Of a stretch of 64,000 nt of DNA, positions 1 to 9,771 are shown one piece after another. Numbering within the stretch: position 1 is the first letter of the stretch; the number at the start of each line of letters is the position of its first letter. The DNA is from Streptomyces sp. SLBN-118. Lineage in GTDB: Bacteria > Actinomycetota > Actinomycetes > Streptomycetales > Streptomycetaceae. A program made the position numbers and the translations under genes. The notes under the pieces were generated by a model. It searched no databases. It had not been told where the DNA came from and saw only the letters and a list, made by a program, of their open reading frames with translations. The stretch is from positions 1,922,001-1,986,000 of the forward strand of contig NZ_VFNP01000002.1 of NCBI RefSeq assembly GCF_006715635.1, in the 5' to 3' direction.

Positions 1-977
1 TCCTCCTCGCCACCGGCTCCGTACCGAAGTCGCTGCCGGGCCTGGAGATCGACGGCAACCGCATCATCTCCTCGGACCACGCGCTGGTGCTGGACCGCGT
101 CCCGCAGTCCGCGATCGTGCTGGGCGGCGGCGTCATCGGCGTCGAGTTCGCCTCCGCGTGGAAGTCCTTCGGCTCCGAGATCACGGTCATCGAGGGCCTG
201 AAGCACCTCGTGCCCGTCGAGGACGAGAACAGCTCGAAGCTTCTTGAGCGCGCGTTCCGCAAGCGCGGCATCAAGTTCAACCTGGGCACCTTCTTCGAGA
301 AGGCCGAGTACACCGCCGACGGCGTGCGCGTCACGCTCGCGGACGGCAAGGCCTTCGAGGCCGAGGTGCTGCTCGTCGCCGTCGGCCGCGGCCCCGTCTC
401 CGCCGGTCTCGGCTACGAGGAGCAGGGCGTCGCGATGGACCGCGGCTATGTCCTGGTCGACGAGTACATGCAGACGAACGTCCCCACGATCTCCGCCGTC
501 GGCGACCTCGTCCCGACCCTCCAGCTCGCGCACGTCGGCTTCGCCGAGGGCATCCTGGTGGCAGAGCGGCTGGCCGGTCTGAAGACCGTCCCGATCGACT
601 ACGACGGCGTGCCCCGGGTGACGTACTGCCACCCCGAGGTCGCCTCCGTGGGCATCACCGAGGCCAAGGCCAAGGAGATCTACGGTGCGGACAAGGTCGT
701 CGCGCTGAAGTACAGCCTGGCGGGCAACGGCAAGAGCAAGATCCTCAAGACCGCGGGCGAGATCAAGCTCGTCCAGGTCAAGGACGGTGCCGTGGTCGGC
801 GTCCACATGGTCGGTGACCGTATGGGCGAGCAGGTCGGCGAAGCCCAGCTGATCTACAACTGGGAGGCGCTGCCGGCCGAGGTCGCGCAGCTCATCCACG
901 CTCACCCGACGCAGAACGAGGCGCTCGGCGAGGCCCACCTGGCTCTCGCGGGCAAGCCCCTGCACGCCCACGACTAA
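1..977 (+). CDS. lpdA: Dihydrolipoyl dehydrogenase (E3), C-terminal part; 5' end outside window
   Basis: FAD-dependent E3 subunit that reoxidises the dihydrolipoyl groups of 2-oxoacid dehydrogenase complexes and passes electrons to NAD+. The reading frame is open from base 3, so the start and the N-terminal redox disulfide lie outside the window. Visible parts are the NAD-binding glycine motif ([10 protein letters not shown], encoded around 123-152), the second FAD segment (SAVGDL) and the C-terminal dimer interface with the active-site His-Glu pair in HAHPTQNE near 897-920. It ends 52 bp before the E2 gene on the same strand, so the two are probably co-transcribed. The lipoate-synthesis genes lipB and lipA lie 13 kb downstream. 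Confidence 0.96.
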   Translation, partial: LLATGSVPKSLPGLEIDGNRIISSDHALVLDRVPQSAIVLGGGVIGVEFASAWKSFGSEITVIEGLKHLVPVEDENSSKLLERAFRKRGIKFNLGTFFEKAEYTADGVRVTLADGKAFEAEVLLVAVGRGPVSAGLGYEEQGVAMDRGYVLVDEYMQTNVPTISAVGDLVPTLQLAHVGFAEGILVAERLAGLKTVPIDYDGVPRVTYCHPEVASVGITEAKAKEIYGADKVVALKYSLAGNGKSKILKTAGEIKLVQVKDGAVVGVHMVGDRMGEQVGEAQLIYNWEALPAEVAQLIHAHPTQNEALGEAHLALAGKPLHAHD

Positions 978-1029
978 TTCCCTCGGGCGCGACGACCACT
1001 TCCGCAATTCGTTAGGAGCAACAGAAACC

Positions 1030-2793
1030 ATGTCGGTTTCCGTAACCCTTCCGGCGCTCGGCGAGAGCGTCACCGAGGGCACTGTCACCCGCTGGCTGAA
1101 GGCCGAGGGCGAACGAGTCGAGGCCGACGAGCCGCTGCTCGAGGTGTCGACCGACAAGGTCGACACCGAGATCCCGGCTCCGGCCGCGGGCATCCTCGCC
1201 TCCATCAAGGTCGCCGAGGACGAGACCGTCGAGGTCGGCGCCGAGCTGGCGATCATCGACGACGGCAGCGGCGCGCCCGCCGCCGCCCCGGCTCCGGCTG
1301 CGGCCGAGGCCCCCACCGCGGCCGCCCCCGCGCCGGCCGCTCCGGCTCCGGTCGCCGAGGCTCCGGCCCCGGCTGCCGCGCCCGCTCCGGCTGCTGCCCC
1401 CGCGGGTGGCGCCACCGGTACGGACGTCGTCCTCCCGGCGCTCGGCGAGAGCGTCACCGAGGGCACCGTCACGCGCTGGCTCAAGCAGGTCGGCGAGAGC
1501 GTCGAGGCCGACGAGCCGCTGCTCGAGGTCTCCACGGACAAGGTCGACACCGAGATCCCGGCCCCGGCTTCCGGTGTGCTGCTGGAGATCACGGTCGGCG
1601 AGGACGAGACCGCGGAGGTCGGCGCCAAGCTGGCCGTGATCGGCGCCGAGGGTGCCGCTCCGGCCGCGGCTCCCGCGCCAACCGCCCCGGCTCCGGCCGC
1701 TGCTCCGGCTCCGGCTGCTCCCGCCCCGGCTCCCGCGGCTCCGGCCGCTCCGGCTCCCGCGCCCGCTCCGGCCGCTGTCCCGGCTCCCGCCCCGGTCGCC
1801 GCTCCGGCTCCGGCTCCGGTCACCCCGGCCCCCGCTGCCCCGGCCGCGCCCGCCGCCGCCGAAGCGAGCGACGCGTACGTGACCCCCCTGGTCCGTAAGC
1901 TCGCCGCCGAAAACGGCGTGGACCTGGCCTCGGTCAAGGGCACAGGCGTCGGTGGCCGTATCCGCAAGCAGGACGTCATCGCCGCCGCAGCGGCGGCCCG
2001 GGCCGCCGCTGCGGCTCCGGCTGCTGCCGCCGCACCGGCCGCCGCGAAGGCCCCGGCCCTCGAGGTGTCCCCGCTGCGCGGCCAGACGGTCAAGATGACC
2101 CGCATGCGCAAGGTCATCGGCGACAACATGCTGAAGGCCCTGCACACCCAGGCTCAGCTGACCTCGGTCGTCGAGGTCGACATCACCAAGGTGATGAAGC
2201 TGCGCAACCAGGCCAAGGACGCCTTCGCCGCCCGTGAGGGCGTCAAGCTGTCCCCGATGCCGTTCTTCGTCAGGGCCGCTGCCCAGGCGCTGAAGGCCCA
2301 CCCGGTCATCAACGCCCGGATCAACGAGGACGAGGGCACCGTCACGTACTTCGACTCGGAGAACATCGGCATCGCCGTGGACTCCGAGAAGGGTCTGATG
2401 ACGCCTGTCATCAAGGGCGCGGGCAACCTGAACCTGGCCGGGATCTCCAAGGCCACGGCCGAGCTGGCCGGCAAGGTCCGCGGCAACAAGATCACTCCGG
2501 ACGAGCTGTCCGGCGCGACCTTCACCATCAGCAACACCGGCTCGCGCGGCGCCCTGTTCGACACGGTCATCGTGCCGCCGAACCAGGTCGCCATCCTGGG
2601 CATCGGCGCCACGGTCAAGCGCCCGGCGGTCATCGAGACCGCCGAGGGCACCGTCATCGGCATCCGTGACATGACGTACCTGGCGCTCTCCTACGACCAC
2701 CGCCTGGTGGACGGCGCCGACGCGGCCCGTTACCTGACGGCCGTCAAGGCGATCCTGGAGGCGGGCGAGTTCGAGGTCGAGCTCGGCCTGTAA
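1030..2793 (+). CDS. sucB: Dihydrolipoamide acyltransferase E2 (SucB/DlaT type) with two lipoyl domains
   Basis: E2 core of a 2-oxoacid dehydrogenase complex. In order: lipoyl domain 1 with lipoylated Lys43 in the [10 protein letters not shown] motif, an Ala-Pro linker (about 81-126), lipoyl domain 2 with the same motif at Lys171, a second Ala-Pro linker (about 210-278), a peripheral-subunit-binding domain (about 283-320), and the catalytic acyltransferase domain from about 350. His557 and Asp561 form the HxxxDG active site in [14 protein letters not shown] ribosome site precedes the ATG. Genes of this type are usually labelled sucB, but the M. tuberculosis homologue in the same neighbourhood (DlaT) is the pyruvate dehydrogenase E2, and the nearby aceE fits that reading. 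The exact 2-oxoacid cannot be told from sequence. Confidence 0.95.
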   Translation: MSVSVTLPALGESVTEGTVTRWLKAEGERVEADEPLLEVSTDKVDTEIPAPAAGILASIKVAEDETVEVGAELAIIDDGSGAPAAAPAPAAAEAPTAAAPAPAAPAPVAEAPAPAAAPAPAAAPAGGATGTDVVLPALGESVTEGTVTRWLKQVGESVEADEPLLEVSTDKVDTEIPAPASGVLLEITVGEDETAEVGAKLAVIGAEGAAPAAAPAPTAPAPAAAPAPAAPAPAPAAPAAPAPAPAPAAVPAPAPVAAPAPAPVTPAPAAPAAPAAAEASDAYVTPLVRKLAAENGVDLASVKGTGVGGRIRKQDVIAAAAAARAAAAAPAAAAAPAAAKAPALEVSPLRGQTVKMTRMRKVIGDNMLKALHTQAQLTSVVEVDITKVMKLRNQAKDAFAAREGVKLSPMPFFVRAAAQALKAHPVINARINEDEGTVTYFDSENIGIAVDSEKGLMTPVIKGAGNLNLAGISKATAELAGKVRGNKITPDELSGATFTISNTGSRGALFDTVIVPPNQVAILGIGATVKRPAVIETAEGTVIGIRDMTYLALSYDHRLVDGADAARYLTAVKAILEAGEFEVELGL

Positions 2794-2810
2794 GGATCAA
2801 CGGCAGTACG

Positions 2811-2849
2811 ACGGCGCCCCGTCCGGACGTGTTCCGGACGGGGCGCCGT
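2811..2849 (+). terminator. Strong hairpin terminator after the E2 gene
   Basis: Perfect 17-bp inverted repeat (2811-2827 and 2833-2849) around a 5-nt loop, starting 17 bp after the E2 stop codon. It separates the lpd-E2 unit from the GntR gene 39 bp further on. It lacks a clear T-run, as is common in Streptomyces. Confidence 0.85.
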
Positions 2850-2887
2850 ATTGTCAGGGGTGCCGGTACGTTCTCCAAGGAGCCCTC

Positions 2888-3511
2888 ATGACCCCGCCCG
2901 TCGTCCACTCGCTCCGCGAACAGATCCGCGAGCACATCGTGGAGGGGATCGTCAGCGGCCGCTGGAAGCCCGGCGAGCGGATCGTGGAGCGGCGTATCGC
3001 GACCGAACTGCAGGTCTCCCAGACGCCCGTGCGCGAGGCGCTGCGGGAGCTGGAGAGCCTGCGGCTGATCGAGTCGGCGCCCAACAAGGGCGTACGTGTA
3101 CGGAATCTCACGGCCGCCGATCTGGATGAGAGCTACCCCGTGCGGGCCGGTCTGGAGCAGATCGCCGCCGAGCTGGCGGCCGGGCGTCTTGCCGACGACT
3201 GCTCGGCGCTGGAGCCGCATGTGGCGGCGCTGTACGAGGCGGACCGGTCCGCGGACTCGGCGGCGCAGGTGCGGCACACGGTCGCCTTCCACCGGGAGCT
3301 GGTACGGGCCGCGCGCAACGGCGTACTGCTGCACACCTGGGAGGGGCTGGGCATCGAGGTGTTCACGGCGCTGTCGATCCGGTGGCTGGGGACGGTGCAG
3401 AAGTCGTACGCGGAGGAGCACGAGGAGCTGGTGGCGGCGTTCAGGCGGCGCGACCCGGAGATCGGCTCGCTGGTGAAGGCCCACGTCCTCGGCTGCGCGC
3501 CACGCGCCTGA
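2888..3511 (+). CDS. GntR family transcriptional regulator, FCD (FadR/VanR) type
   Basis: 207-residue regulator with an N-terminal winged HTH (residues about 6-72; SQTPVREALRELE is the recognition-helix region typical of GntR) and an all-helical FCD ligand-binding domain (about 78-205). The ATG follows an AAGGAG site at good spacing. FCD regulators normally bind small carboxylates and release a palindromic operator. The gene sits between the E2 gene and aceE, and an odd 17-bp palindrome overlaps the likely aceE promoter at 3720-3736. Control of aceE is therefore a natural guess, but it is inferred from position only. Confidence 0.9.
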   Translation: MTPPVVHSLREQIREHIVEGIVSGRWKPGERIVERRIATELQVSQTPVREALRELESLRLIESAPNKGVRVRNLTAADLDESYPVRAGLEQIAAELAAGRLADDCSALEPHVAALYEADRSADSAAQVRHTVAFHRELVRAARNGVLLHTWEGLGIEVFTALSIRWLGTVQKSYAEEHEELVAAFRRRDPEIGSLVKAHVLGCAPRA

Positions 3512-3556
3512 CGGCCCCGGGCCGGCGGTCGAGCCGGCCCGCACATCCAGCCCGTA

Positions 3557-3609
3557 CGGCGTTTCGAGGACGGACACACGGCCCGTCGGCGTTTCGAGGA
3601 CGAACACAC
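3557..3609. repeat. Two direct 23-bp repeats, partial copies of a dispersed intergenic element
   Basis: The 352-bp gap between the GntR gene and aceE holds two direct copies of a 23-bp unit (3557-3579 and 3587-3609, one mismatch, period 30 bp). The unit contains GTTTCGAGGACG and follows a CAGCCCGT word, resembling the intergenic element seen at 12367-12421 and 58441-58496. No gene is evident in this gap; the rest of it carries the aceE promoter region. Confidence 0.6.
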
Positions 3610-3718
3610 CGGGTGACCGGGCGGACCGCCGCGACCGGCGAGCACCCGGAACATCCCGTTTTGCGGCGGCACCCTGTGCCCCATTTCGCGGCACTGGATG
3701 CCAATTTCCCGCCAAGCT

Positions 3719-3748
3719 TTGATCGATCATCGATCAGGGACTTACAGT
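3719..3748 (+). promoter_or_regulatory. Candidate aceE promoter overlapped by a 17-bp palindrome
   Basis: A perfect odd palindrome, TGATCGATCATCGATCA (3720-3736), lies in a locally A/T-rich patch 128 bp before the aceE start. TTGATC (3719-3724) and TACAGT (3743-3748), 18 bp apart, could be -35 and -10 boxes, so a protein bound to the palindrome would occlude the promoter. The form is similar to sites of FCD-type GntR regulators, and such a gene lies immediately upstream. The promoter and operator are inferred. Confidence 0.5.
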
Positions 3749-3863
3749 CGACTCCGGGTCCACCGACCTTCCCCCTGACTTCGTCGGGGGACCCCCAGCC
3801 CTGTCCTGCCAGACGAGGCACCCCCTTTTTCTCCACCCCCCTCCTGTCCGGAAGGCGGCGACC

Positions 3864-6539
3864 ATGCCCGACCCCGTACGCGTACGCAAGCTTCCGAGCG
3901 AGCTCGACCAGCTCCCGGACCGCGACGCCGAGGAAACCGCGGAGTGGGCGGCGTCCCTCGACGCCGTCACCGAGCACGCAGGACCGCACCGCGCCGCGTA
4001 TCTGATGCGCCGTACCCTCCAGCACGCCGAGACGGCCGGGGTTCCCGTGCCCCGGCTGCTGGAGACGGACTACGTCAACACCATCCCCACCTCCGCCGAG
4101 CCCGCGTTCGACGGTGACGAGGCGATGGAGGCCCGCATCACCGCGTGGAACCGCTGGAACGCGGCCGCGATGGTCACCCGCGGCTCCCGCTTCGGCGTCG
4201 GCGGCCACATCGCCACCTTCGCCTCCGCCGCCTGGCTCTACGAGACCGGCTTCAACCACTTCTTCCGCGGCAAGGAGAGCGACGGCAGCGGCGACCAGCT
4301 CTACATCCAGGGCCACGCGTCGCCCGGCATCTACGCCCGCGCCTTCCTCGACGGCCGCCTCACCGAGGCGCACCTCGACAACTTCCGCCAGGAGGCGGGC
4401 GGCAACGGCCTCCCGTCCTACCCGCACCCGCGGCGCCTGCCCTGGCTGTGGGAGTTCCCCACCGTGTCCATGGGTCTCGGCCCGCTCTCCGCGATCTACC
4501 AGGCGCGCTTCAACCGCTATCTGCACAATCGCGGAATCAAGGACACGGCCGACTCGCACGTCTGGGCCTTCCTCGGCGACGGCGAGATGGACGAGCCCGA
4601 GTCGACCGCCGCCCTCGCGCTCGCGTCGCGTGAGCGGCTCGACAACCTGACCTTCGTCATCAACTGCAACCTGCAACGCCTCGACGGGCCGGTCCGCGCC
4701 AACTTCAAGATCGTTCAGGAGCTGGAGGCCCAGTTCCGCGGCGCCGGCTGGAATGTCGTCAAGTCGCTCTGGGGCTCCGCCTGGGACGAGCTGTTCCAGC
4801 TGGACACGACGGGCGCACTGGTGCGCCGCCTGCGCGAGGTCCCGGACGCGCAGTTCCAGACGTACGCCACCCGCGACGTCGCGTACATCCGTGAGCACTT
4901 CTTCGGCGCCGAGCCCGCGCTCGTCGAGCTGTCGAAGCTGATCAGCGACGCGAAGATCGCCGAGTGCTTCTACGCCTCCCGCGGCGGCCACGAGGCCCGA
5001 AAGGTGTACGCGGCCTACCGCGCGGCAGTTGAGCACAAGGGCGCGCCGACGGTGATCCTCGCGCAGACGGTGAAGGGTTACACCCTCGGCAAGGGCTTCG
5101 AGTCCAAGAACGCCAACCACCAGATGAAGAAGCTGACGGTCGACGAGTTCAAGGGCATGCGTGATCTGCTCGGACTCCCGATCGCGGACAGCGCCTTCGC
5201 CGACGGCCTGGTGCCCTACGGCCACCCCGGCGCCGACTCCGCCGAGGTCCGCTACCTCCAGGAGCGCCGCGCCGCGCTCGGCGGCCCTGCCCCGGCCCGA
5301 CGGGTGCACGCCGTCGCGCTGCCGACGCCCGAGGAGCGCGGCTTCAAGGCGCTCGAAAAGGGCTCCGGCAAGCAGGAGATGGCCACCACCATGGCGTTCG
5401 TACGCCTGGTCAAGGACCTGATGCGGGACAAGGAGACCGGCAGGCGCTGGGTGCCGATCGTCCCGGACGAGGCCCGCACCTTCGGTATGGAGTCGCTCTT
5501 CCCGTCGGCCGGTATCTACTCGCCGCTGGGCCAGACGTACGAGCCGGTCGACCGCGACCAGTTGATGTACTACAAGGAGGCCAAGGACGGCCAGATTCTC
5601 AACGAGGGGATCACCGAGGCCGGGGCGATGGCCGACTTCATCGCCGCGTCGACGTCGTACGCGACGCACGGCGAGCCGATGATCCCCTTCTACATCTTCT
5701 ACTCGATGTTCGGCTGGCAGCGCACGGCCGACCAGATGTGGCAGCTCGCCGACCAGCTCGGCAAGGGCTTCATCGTCGGTGCGACGGCAGGCCGTACGAC
5801 ACTGACGGGTGAGGGCCTGCAGCACGCGGACGGCCACTCGCATCTGATCGCGTCCACGAACCCGGCGTCGCTCAACTACGACCCGGCGTTCGCGTACGAG
5901 ATCGCCGTCATCGTCAAGGACGGTCTGCGCCGGATGTACGGCCCGGACGCGGAGAACGTCTTCTACTACCTGACGGTCTACAACGAGCCGAAGGTGCAGC
6001 CCGCGATGCCGGAGGGCGTCGAGGAGGGCATCCTGCGCGGTCTCTACCGCTTCAAGGAGGGCCCGGCCGCCACCGCCGACGCACCGCGGCTCCAGCTGCT
6101 GGCCTCCGGCACGGCGATCCACTGGGCCCTGGAGGCGCAGGAACTGCTGAACGCCGACTGGGGAGTCACGGCCGACGTCTGGTCCGCGACCTCCTGGGGC
6201 GAGCTGCGCCGGGACGCGCTGGAGTGCGACGAGGCCCTGCTCCGCGGTGAGCAGCGCACCCCGTACGTCACACAGGCGCTGGAGGGCGCTGTTGGCCCGG
6301 TCCTGGCGGTGTCCGACTGGATGCGCCAGGTCCCGGACCAGATCAGCCAGTGGGTCGAGCAGGACTACTCCTCGCTCGGCACGGACGGCTTCGGCTTGTC
6401 GGACACGCGTGAGGCGGCCCGCCGCCACTTCGGCGTGGACGCCCGGTCGATCACGGTCGCGGCGCTGGCGCAGCTGGCCAAGCGCGGCGAGGTCCCGGCC
6501 TCGGCCGTGAAGGAGGCACGCGAGCGCTACGGCCTGTAA
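3864..6539 (+). CDS. aceE: Pyruvate dehydrogenase E1, homodimeric type
   Basis: 891-residue thiamine-diphosphate enzyme that decarboxylates pyruvate and acetylates the lipoyl groups of E2. The length fits the single-chain AceE family rather than the alpha/beta type. The N-terminal PP domain carries the ThDP signature starting GDGEMDE (Gly238-Asp-Gly240) and ending near the Asn residues of INCNLQ about 28 residues later. The pyrimidine-binding domain follows from about residue 500, including the EAGAMADF segment. The ATG follows AAGGCGG. A terminator at 6556-6584 closes the transcript, so aceE is probably monocistronic with its own regulated promoter. Confidence 0.97.
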   Translation: MPDPVRVRKLPSELDQLPDRDAEETAEWAASLDAVTEHAGPHRAAYLMRRTLQHAETAGVPVPRLLETDYVNTIPTSAEPAFDGDEAMEARITAWNRWNAAAMVTRGSRFGVGGHIATFASAAWLYETGFNHFFRGKESDGSGDQLYIQGHASPGIYARAFLDGRLTEAHLDNFRQEAGGNGLPSYPHPRRLPWLWEFPTVSMGLGPLSAIYQARFNRYLHNRGIKDTADSHVWAFLGDGEMDEPESTAALALASRERLDNLTFVINCNLQRLDGPVRANFKIVQELEAQFRGAGWNVVKSLWGSAWDELFQLDTTGALVRRLREVPDAQFQTYATRDVAYIREHFFGAEPALVELSKLISDAKIAECFYASRGGHEARKVYAAYRAAVEHKGAPTVILAQTVKGYTLGKGFESKNANHQMKKLTVDEFKGMRDLLGLPIADSAFADGLVPYGHPGADSAEVRYLQERRAALGGPAPARRVHAVALPTPEERGFKALEKGSGKQEMATTMAFVRLVKDLMRDKETGRRWVPIVPDEARTFGMESLFPSAGIYSPLGQTYEPVDRDQLMYYKEAKDGQILNEGITEAGAMADFIAASTSYATHGEPMIPFYIFYSMFGWQRTADQMWQLADQLGKGFIVGATAGRTTLTGEGLQHADGHSHLIASTNPASLNYDPAFAYEIAVIVKDGLRRMYGPDAENVFYYLTVYNEPKVQPAMPEGVEEGILRGLYRFKEGPAATADAPRLQLLASGTAIHWALEAQELLNADWGVTADVWSATSWGELRRDALECDEALLRGEQRTPYVTQALEGAVGPVLAVSDWMRQVPDQISQWVEQDYSSLGTDGFGLSDTREAARRHFGVDARSITVAALAQLAKRGEVPASAVKEARERYGL

Positions 6540-6555
6540 CGGCCGAGCACGCGCA

Positions 6556-6584
6556 TGGCCCGTCCCGGCTGCCGGGACGGGCCA
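6556..6584 (+). terminator. Hairpin terminator after aceE
   Basis: Perfect 13-bp inverted repeat (6556-6568 and 6572-6584) with a 3-nt loop, beginning 17 bp after the aceE stop. Confidence 0.85.
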
Positions 6585-6624
6585 CACCTTCCAAGCCCGC
6601 GCCCCCACCCGGGACAATGTCTCC

Positions 6625-7590
6625 ATGCGTGCCGCCCGGCTGATCAAGATGGTCCTGCTCCTCCAGGCCAGGCCCTCGATGACCGGGGCCGAGCTGGCAC
6701 GCGAGCTGGACGTCTCGGAGCGGACCATCACGCGGGACGCGCTCGCGCTGTCCGAGGCCGGGGTGCCGGTGTACGCCGACCGTGGCCGGGCGGGTGGCTA
6801 CCGTCTCGTCGGCGGATACCGCACCCGGCTCACCGGGCTCGGGCGCAGTGAGGCCGAGGCCCTGTTCCTGTCCGGGCTTCCGGGCGCGCTGCGGGAGATG
6901 GGCCTCCAGGACGCCGCGTCCGCCGCGCGCCTGAAAGTGTCCGCGGCGCTGCTGCCGTCGCTGCGGGACGCCCCCCACAGCGCGGCACAGCGCTTTCATC
7001 TCGATGCCCCCGGCTGGTACCAGGAGCCGCGGACACCCGATCTGCTGCCGGCCGTCGCGGAGGCGGTGTGGGACGACCGGCGGATCAGGGCCCGCTACCG
7101 GCGTCAGGATGCCGAGGTGGAGCGGGAGTTGGAGCCGTACGGGCTCGTACTCAAGGCGGGTGTCTGGTACCTGTGCGCCCGCGCGGGCTCGGCCTTCCGG
7201 GTGTACCGGATCGACCGGTTCACGGCCGTGGAGCCGGACGGGGAAGTCTTCGAGCGCGACGAGGAGTTCGACCTGCCCGCCTTCTGGGAGGAGCGCGCGG
7301 CGCAGTTCGCGCGCTCCATCCTGCGTGCCGAGGTGGTGGTGCGGCTCACCGAGGAGGGCGCGCGCCGACTGCCGTATGTCACGGACCGGGCGGCGGCCGG
7401 CGAGGCGCTGGCGACCGCGGAACAGCCGGACGAGCAGGGCCGGGTGACGCTCACGCTGCCGGTGGAGTCCCACGAGGTGGCGTACGGCCAGCTGTTCGGG
7501 TTGGGATCCCATGTGGAGGTGCTGGAGCCCGCCGAACTGCGCGCCCGGTTCGCCGAGTCGGCGGAACGGGCGGCGCGGCTCTACCGGTAG
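6625..7590 (+). CDS. HTH/WYL-domain transcriptional regulator (YafY/DeoR-like)
   Basis: 321-residue protein with an N-terminal HTH_11-type winged helix (residues about 1-60, with SMTGAELARELDVSERTITRD-like spacing), a central WYL domain (about 140-230) and a WCX C-terminal extension. WYL regulators commonly sense nucleic acids or nucleotides, or regulate catabolic and DNA-repair genes; no target is apparent here. It is convergent with the SDR gene, only 25 bp away. A short triplicated sequence covers the junction. Confidence 0.88.
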   Translation: MRAARLIKMVLLLQARPSMTGAELARELDVSERTITRDALALSEAGVPVYADRGRAGGYRLVGGYRTRLTGLGRSEAEALFLSGLPGALREMGLQDAASAARLKVSAALLPSLRDAPHSAAQRFHLDAPGWYQEPRTPDLLPAVAEAVWDDRRIRARYRRQDAEVERELEPYGLVLKAGVWYLCARAGSAFRVYRIDRFTAVEPDGEVFERDEEFDLPAFWEERAAQFARSILRAEVVVRLTEEGARRLPYVTDRAAAGEALATAEQPDEQGRVTLTLPVESHEVAYGQLFGLGSHVEVLEPAELRARFAESAERAARLYR

Positions 7591-7625
7591 CCCCTCTACC
7601 GGCAGTCCCGTCCCTCTACCGGTAG
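7579..7625. repeat. Triplicated 12-bp motif spanning the ends of two convergent genes
   Basis: CTCTACCGGTAG or CTCTACCGGCAG occurs at 7579-7590, 7594-7605 and 7614-7625. The first copy forms the 3' end of the WYL gene and the last forms the 3' end of the SDR gene on the other strand, so both proteins end in Tyr-Arg. It looks like a small tandem duplication at a convergent junction. Confidence 0.7.
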
Positions 7626-8545
7626 TCCCCCATGGACGGCTTGTCCCCGGTCTGCTCCGCCGCCTTCTCCGCCATGATGTACGCCCAGACGTCCGGCCGG
7701 CTTCCGTCCATGTCGGTGACTGAGTACTCCCTGGCCAGCTCCGCGCTGGACAGCGACTGCCCGTTCCAGCGGGCCCGCTGCGGATCCGCGGCGAGCGCGG
7801 CGACTCCCCGGCCGAGATAGACTGGCGACTCGGACAACGCCCAGTGCGGCTGCTTGTCGATCCCGTCCCGCCAGGTCTCCTCGGTGAGTCCGAAGATGTC
7901 GAGCATCTCCTCGGACCGGATGAAGCCCGGGGTGACGGCCACGGCGGTGGCACCGACGCTCTTCAACTCCTCGCCCAGGATGAAGGCCATGCGGATCGGG
8001 GCGTTCTTGGCGAGGTCGTAATAGAAGTTCTCGCGGAATCCCTTGTTGGTGGCGGCCGTACCGTCGGTGACCTCGATGACCAGACCGCCGGGCCGCCGCA
8101 CCAGCAGGGGAAGCGCGATGCTGCTGGTGATGATGTGGCTCCTGGCTCCGAGATCGAGCATCCGCAGTCCGCGCTCCAGCTCGACGTCCCACATCCTGGT
8201 GTTGAAGTCGAGCAGAAAGTTGCCGCCCCAGATGTCGTTGACCAGGATGTCGAGCCGGCCGTGGTCCCGTTCGATCCGCCCGACCAGCGCCCGTACCTGC
8301 CCGGGCTCCAGATGGTCCGTCGGTACGGCAATGCCTTCGCCGCCCGCGGCCGTGACCAGTTCCGCCGTCTCCTCGATGGTCTCGGTCGCCCGGCCGACCT
8401 CGCTGACCTGCTCGCGGGTGGTCCTTCCGGTCGCGTAGACGCTCGCGCCCGCGGCTCCGAGCTGTACGGCGATGGCACGGCCAGCGCCCCGGGTGGCTCC
8501 CGCGACCAGTGCGACTTTCCCTGCCAGCGGTGTGTTCGTCGTCAT
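7616..8545 (-). CDS. Short-chain dehydrogenase/reductase family oxidoreductase
   Basis: 309-residue SDR. The N-terminal Rossmann fold has GATRGAGRAIA (a GxxxGxG cofactor motif, residues about 16-26) followed by a TGRT segment that hints at NADP preference. The NDIWGG segment replaces the usual NNAG, and YDLAK is the catalytic YxxxK. At about 300 residues it is longer than classical 250-residue SDRs, with a C-terminal extension. The substrate is unknown. It is transcribed away from the DUF4240 gene and ends 25 bp from the convergent WYL gene. Confidence 0.88.
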   Translation of the reverse strand: MTTNTPLAGKVALVAGATRGAGRAIAVQLGAAGASVYATGRTTREQVSEVGRATETIEETAELVTAAGGEGIAVPTDHLEPGQVRALVGRIERDHGRLDILVNDIWGGNFLLDFNTRMWDVELERGLRMLDLGARSHIITSSIALPLLVRRPGGLVIEVTDGTAATNKGFRENFYYDLAKNAPIRMAFILGEELKSVGATAVAVTPGFIRSEEMLDIFGLTEETWRDGIDKQPHWALSESPVYLGRGVAALAADPQRARWNGQSLSSAELAREYSVTDMDGSRPDVWAYIMAEKAAEQTGDKPSMGDYR

Positions 8546-8664
8546 GAACCGACCGTCGCACGGATACCCGACATCCTCTGTCCGCCATTCATCAGCTCAT
8601 CGAAAGACTCAGCATTTCGGCGGCTCCGCGTGCGCAGCCCCCCGCCAACCACGATGCTTGTCCC

Positions 8665-9189
8665 GTGATGGACGAGACGGAGTTCTGGGAGATCATCGAC
8701 AGCACCCGCGAGGCCGCCGAGGGCGACCCCGAGGACCATGCCGATCTGCTGGTCGAGCGGCTGCTGCAGCTCGACCCCGACTCCGTGCTGGACTTCGCAC
8801 GGCACTTCGAGGCCCGCTACAACCGCGCGTACACCTGGGATCTGTGGGGTGCGGCCGCCGTGCTCCTCGGCGGCGCCAGCGACGACGCGTTCGACTACTT
8901 CCGCTGCTGGCTGATCGGTCAGGGCCGGGAGATCTTCGAGGGCGCCGTGCACGTTCCGGACGCGCTCGCCGAGCTCCTCGACGAGTTCGACGAGGACATC
9001 GACGGAGACGGCGAGGAGCTGGGCTACGCGGCGGACGAGGCGTACGAGCAGCTCACCGGCGTGGTGGCTCCGGATCTGGGAATCCCGCCCCAGGCGGCCG
9101 AGCCGGTCGGCACGCCGTTCGACTTCGACGACGACGCGGCCCTGGCACAGCGTTTCCCCAAGCTCTGGGAGCGTTTCGGGCAGCCGTGA
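8665..9189 (+). CDS. DUF4240 domain protein
   Basis: 174-residue acidic, soluble protein. The N-terminal two thirds match the DUF4240 pattern: a start like MDETEFWEIID, then the central segments RAYTWDLWGAA and FDYFRCWLIGQG. The function of the family is unknown. GTG at 8665 and ATG at 8668 are adjacent possible starts. It is divergent from the SDR gene (119 bp between) and has no obvious operon partner. Confidence 0.85.
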   Translation: MMDETEFWEIIDSTREAAEGDPEDHADLLVERLLQLDPDSVLDFARHFEARYNRAYTWDLWGAAAVLLGGASDDAFDYFRCWLIGQGREIFEGAVHVPDALAELLDEFDEDIDGDGEELGYAADEAYEQLTGVVAPDLGIPPQAAEPVGTPFDFDDDAALAQRFPKLWERFGQP

Positions 9190-9229
9190 CAACTCCCGCG
9201 CCCGGCGGCCCAGTTGCTTGCGCCGCTGC

Positions 9230-9727
9230 TCAGAGGGTGAGACTGCGACCCATCAGCACGTCGTCGACGTACTGCCCGTCCAGGCAGAACTCCCCCGGCA
9301 GTACGCCCTCGACCGCGAAGCCCTCCGACTCGTACAGCTCCCGCGCCGGCTTGTTGTGGCCGAGCACCCGCAGCGTCATACGCACCGCGCCCTGCCGCCG
9401 GGCCTCCTCGAACGCCGCCCGCAGCAGCGCCCGCCCGATGCCGCGCCCGCGCGCCCGGTCCGCCACGGCGAGGCCCTGGATCTGGCGCACATGCTGGTTG
9501 CAGGCGAGCGGGGTGGGCGGGATCAGCCGTATGTAGCCGACGACGCTGCCGTCGGCGTCCTCGGCGACCAGGAAGTGCTCGGGCCGGTGGTTCGAGTCGA
9601 AGAACGGGTCGTAGGGCGGCCGGGGCCTCGGCTGTACGGCGTGCAGCGGCGACCAGGTGTCGCGGTCGAGCTCGCCGAGGGCGGCCTCGTCGGCGGGCAG
9701 TGCGGGACGTATGTGCGACTCGGGCAT
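9230..9727 (-). CDS. GNAT family N-acetyltransferase
   Basis: About 165 residues with the single GNAT fold: motif A is VADRARGRGIGRALLRAA (the acetyl-CoA pyrophosphate loop R/QxxGxG/A), and the LGHNKPARELYESEGF segment is motif B with the conserved Tyr. The acceptor substrate is unknown. The ATG at 9727 is taken as start; GTG at 9736 is an alternative, adding three residues. It is divergent from the TIGR01777 gene with only 44 bp between starts, so the promoters must overlap. Confidence 0.88.
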   Translation of the reverse strand: MPESHIRPALPADEAALGELDRDTWSPLHAVQPRPRPPYDPFFDSNHRPEHFLVAEDADGSVVGYIRLIPPTPLACNQHVRQIQGLAVADRARGRGIGRALLRAAFEEARRQGAVRMTLRVLGHNKPARELYESEGFAVEGVLPGEFCLDGQYVDDVLMGRSLTL

Positions 9728-9771
9728 GGAGGTCACTGTGCCATGCGGGGCCGGCGGGGCAGGATGAGCCC

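Noticed and set aside
3441..6731. Minus-strand open frame of 1096 codons across aceE
   Set aside because: Shadow of aceE; no ribosome site or domain.
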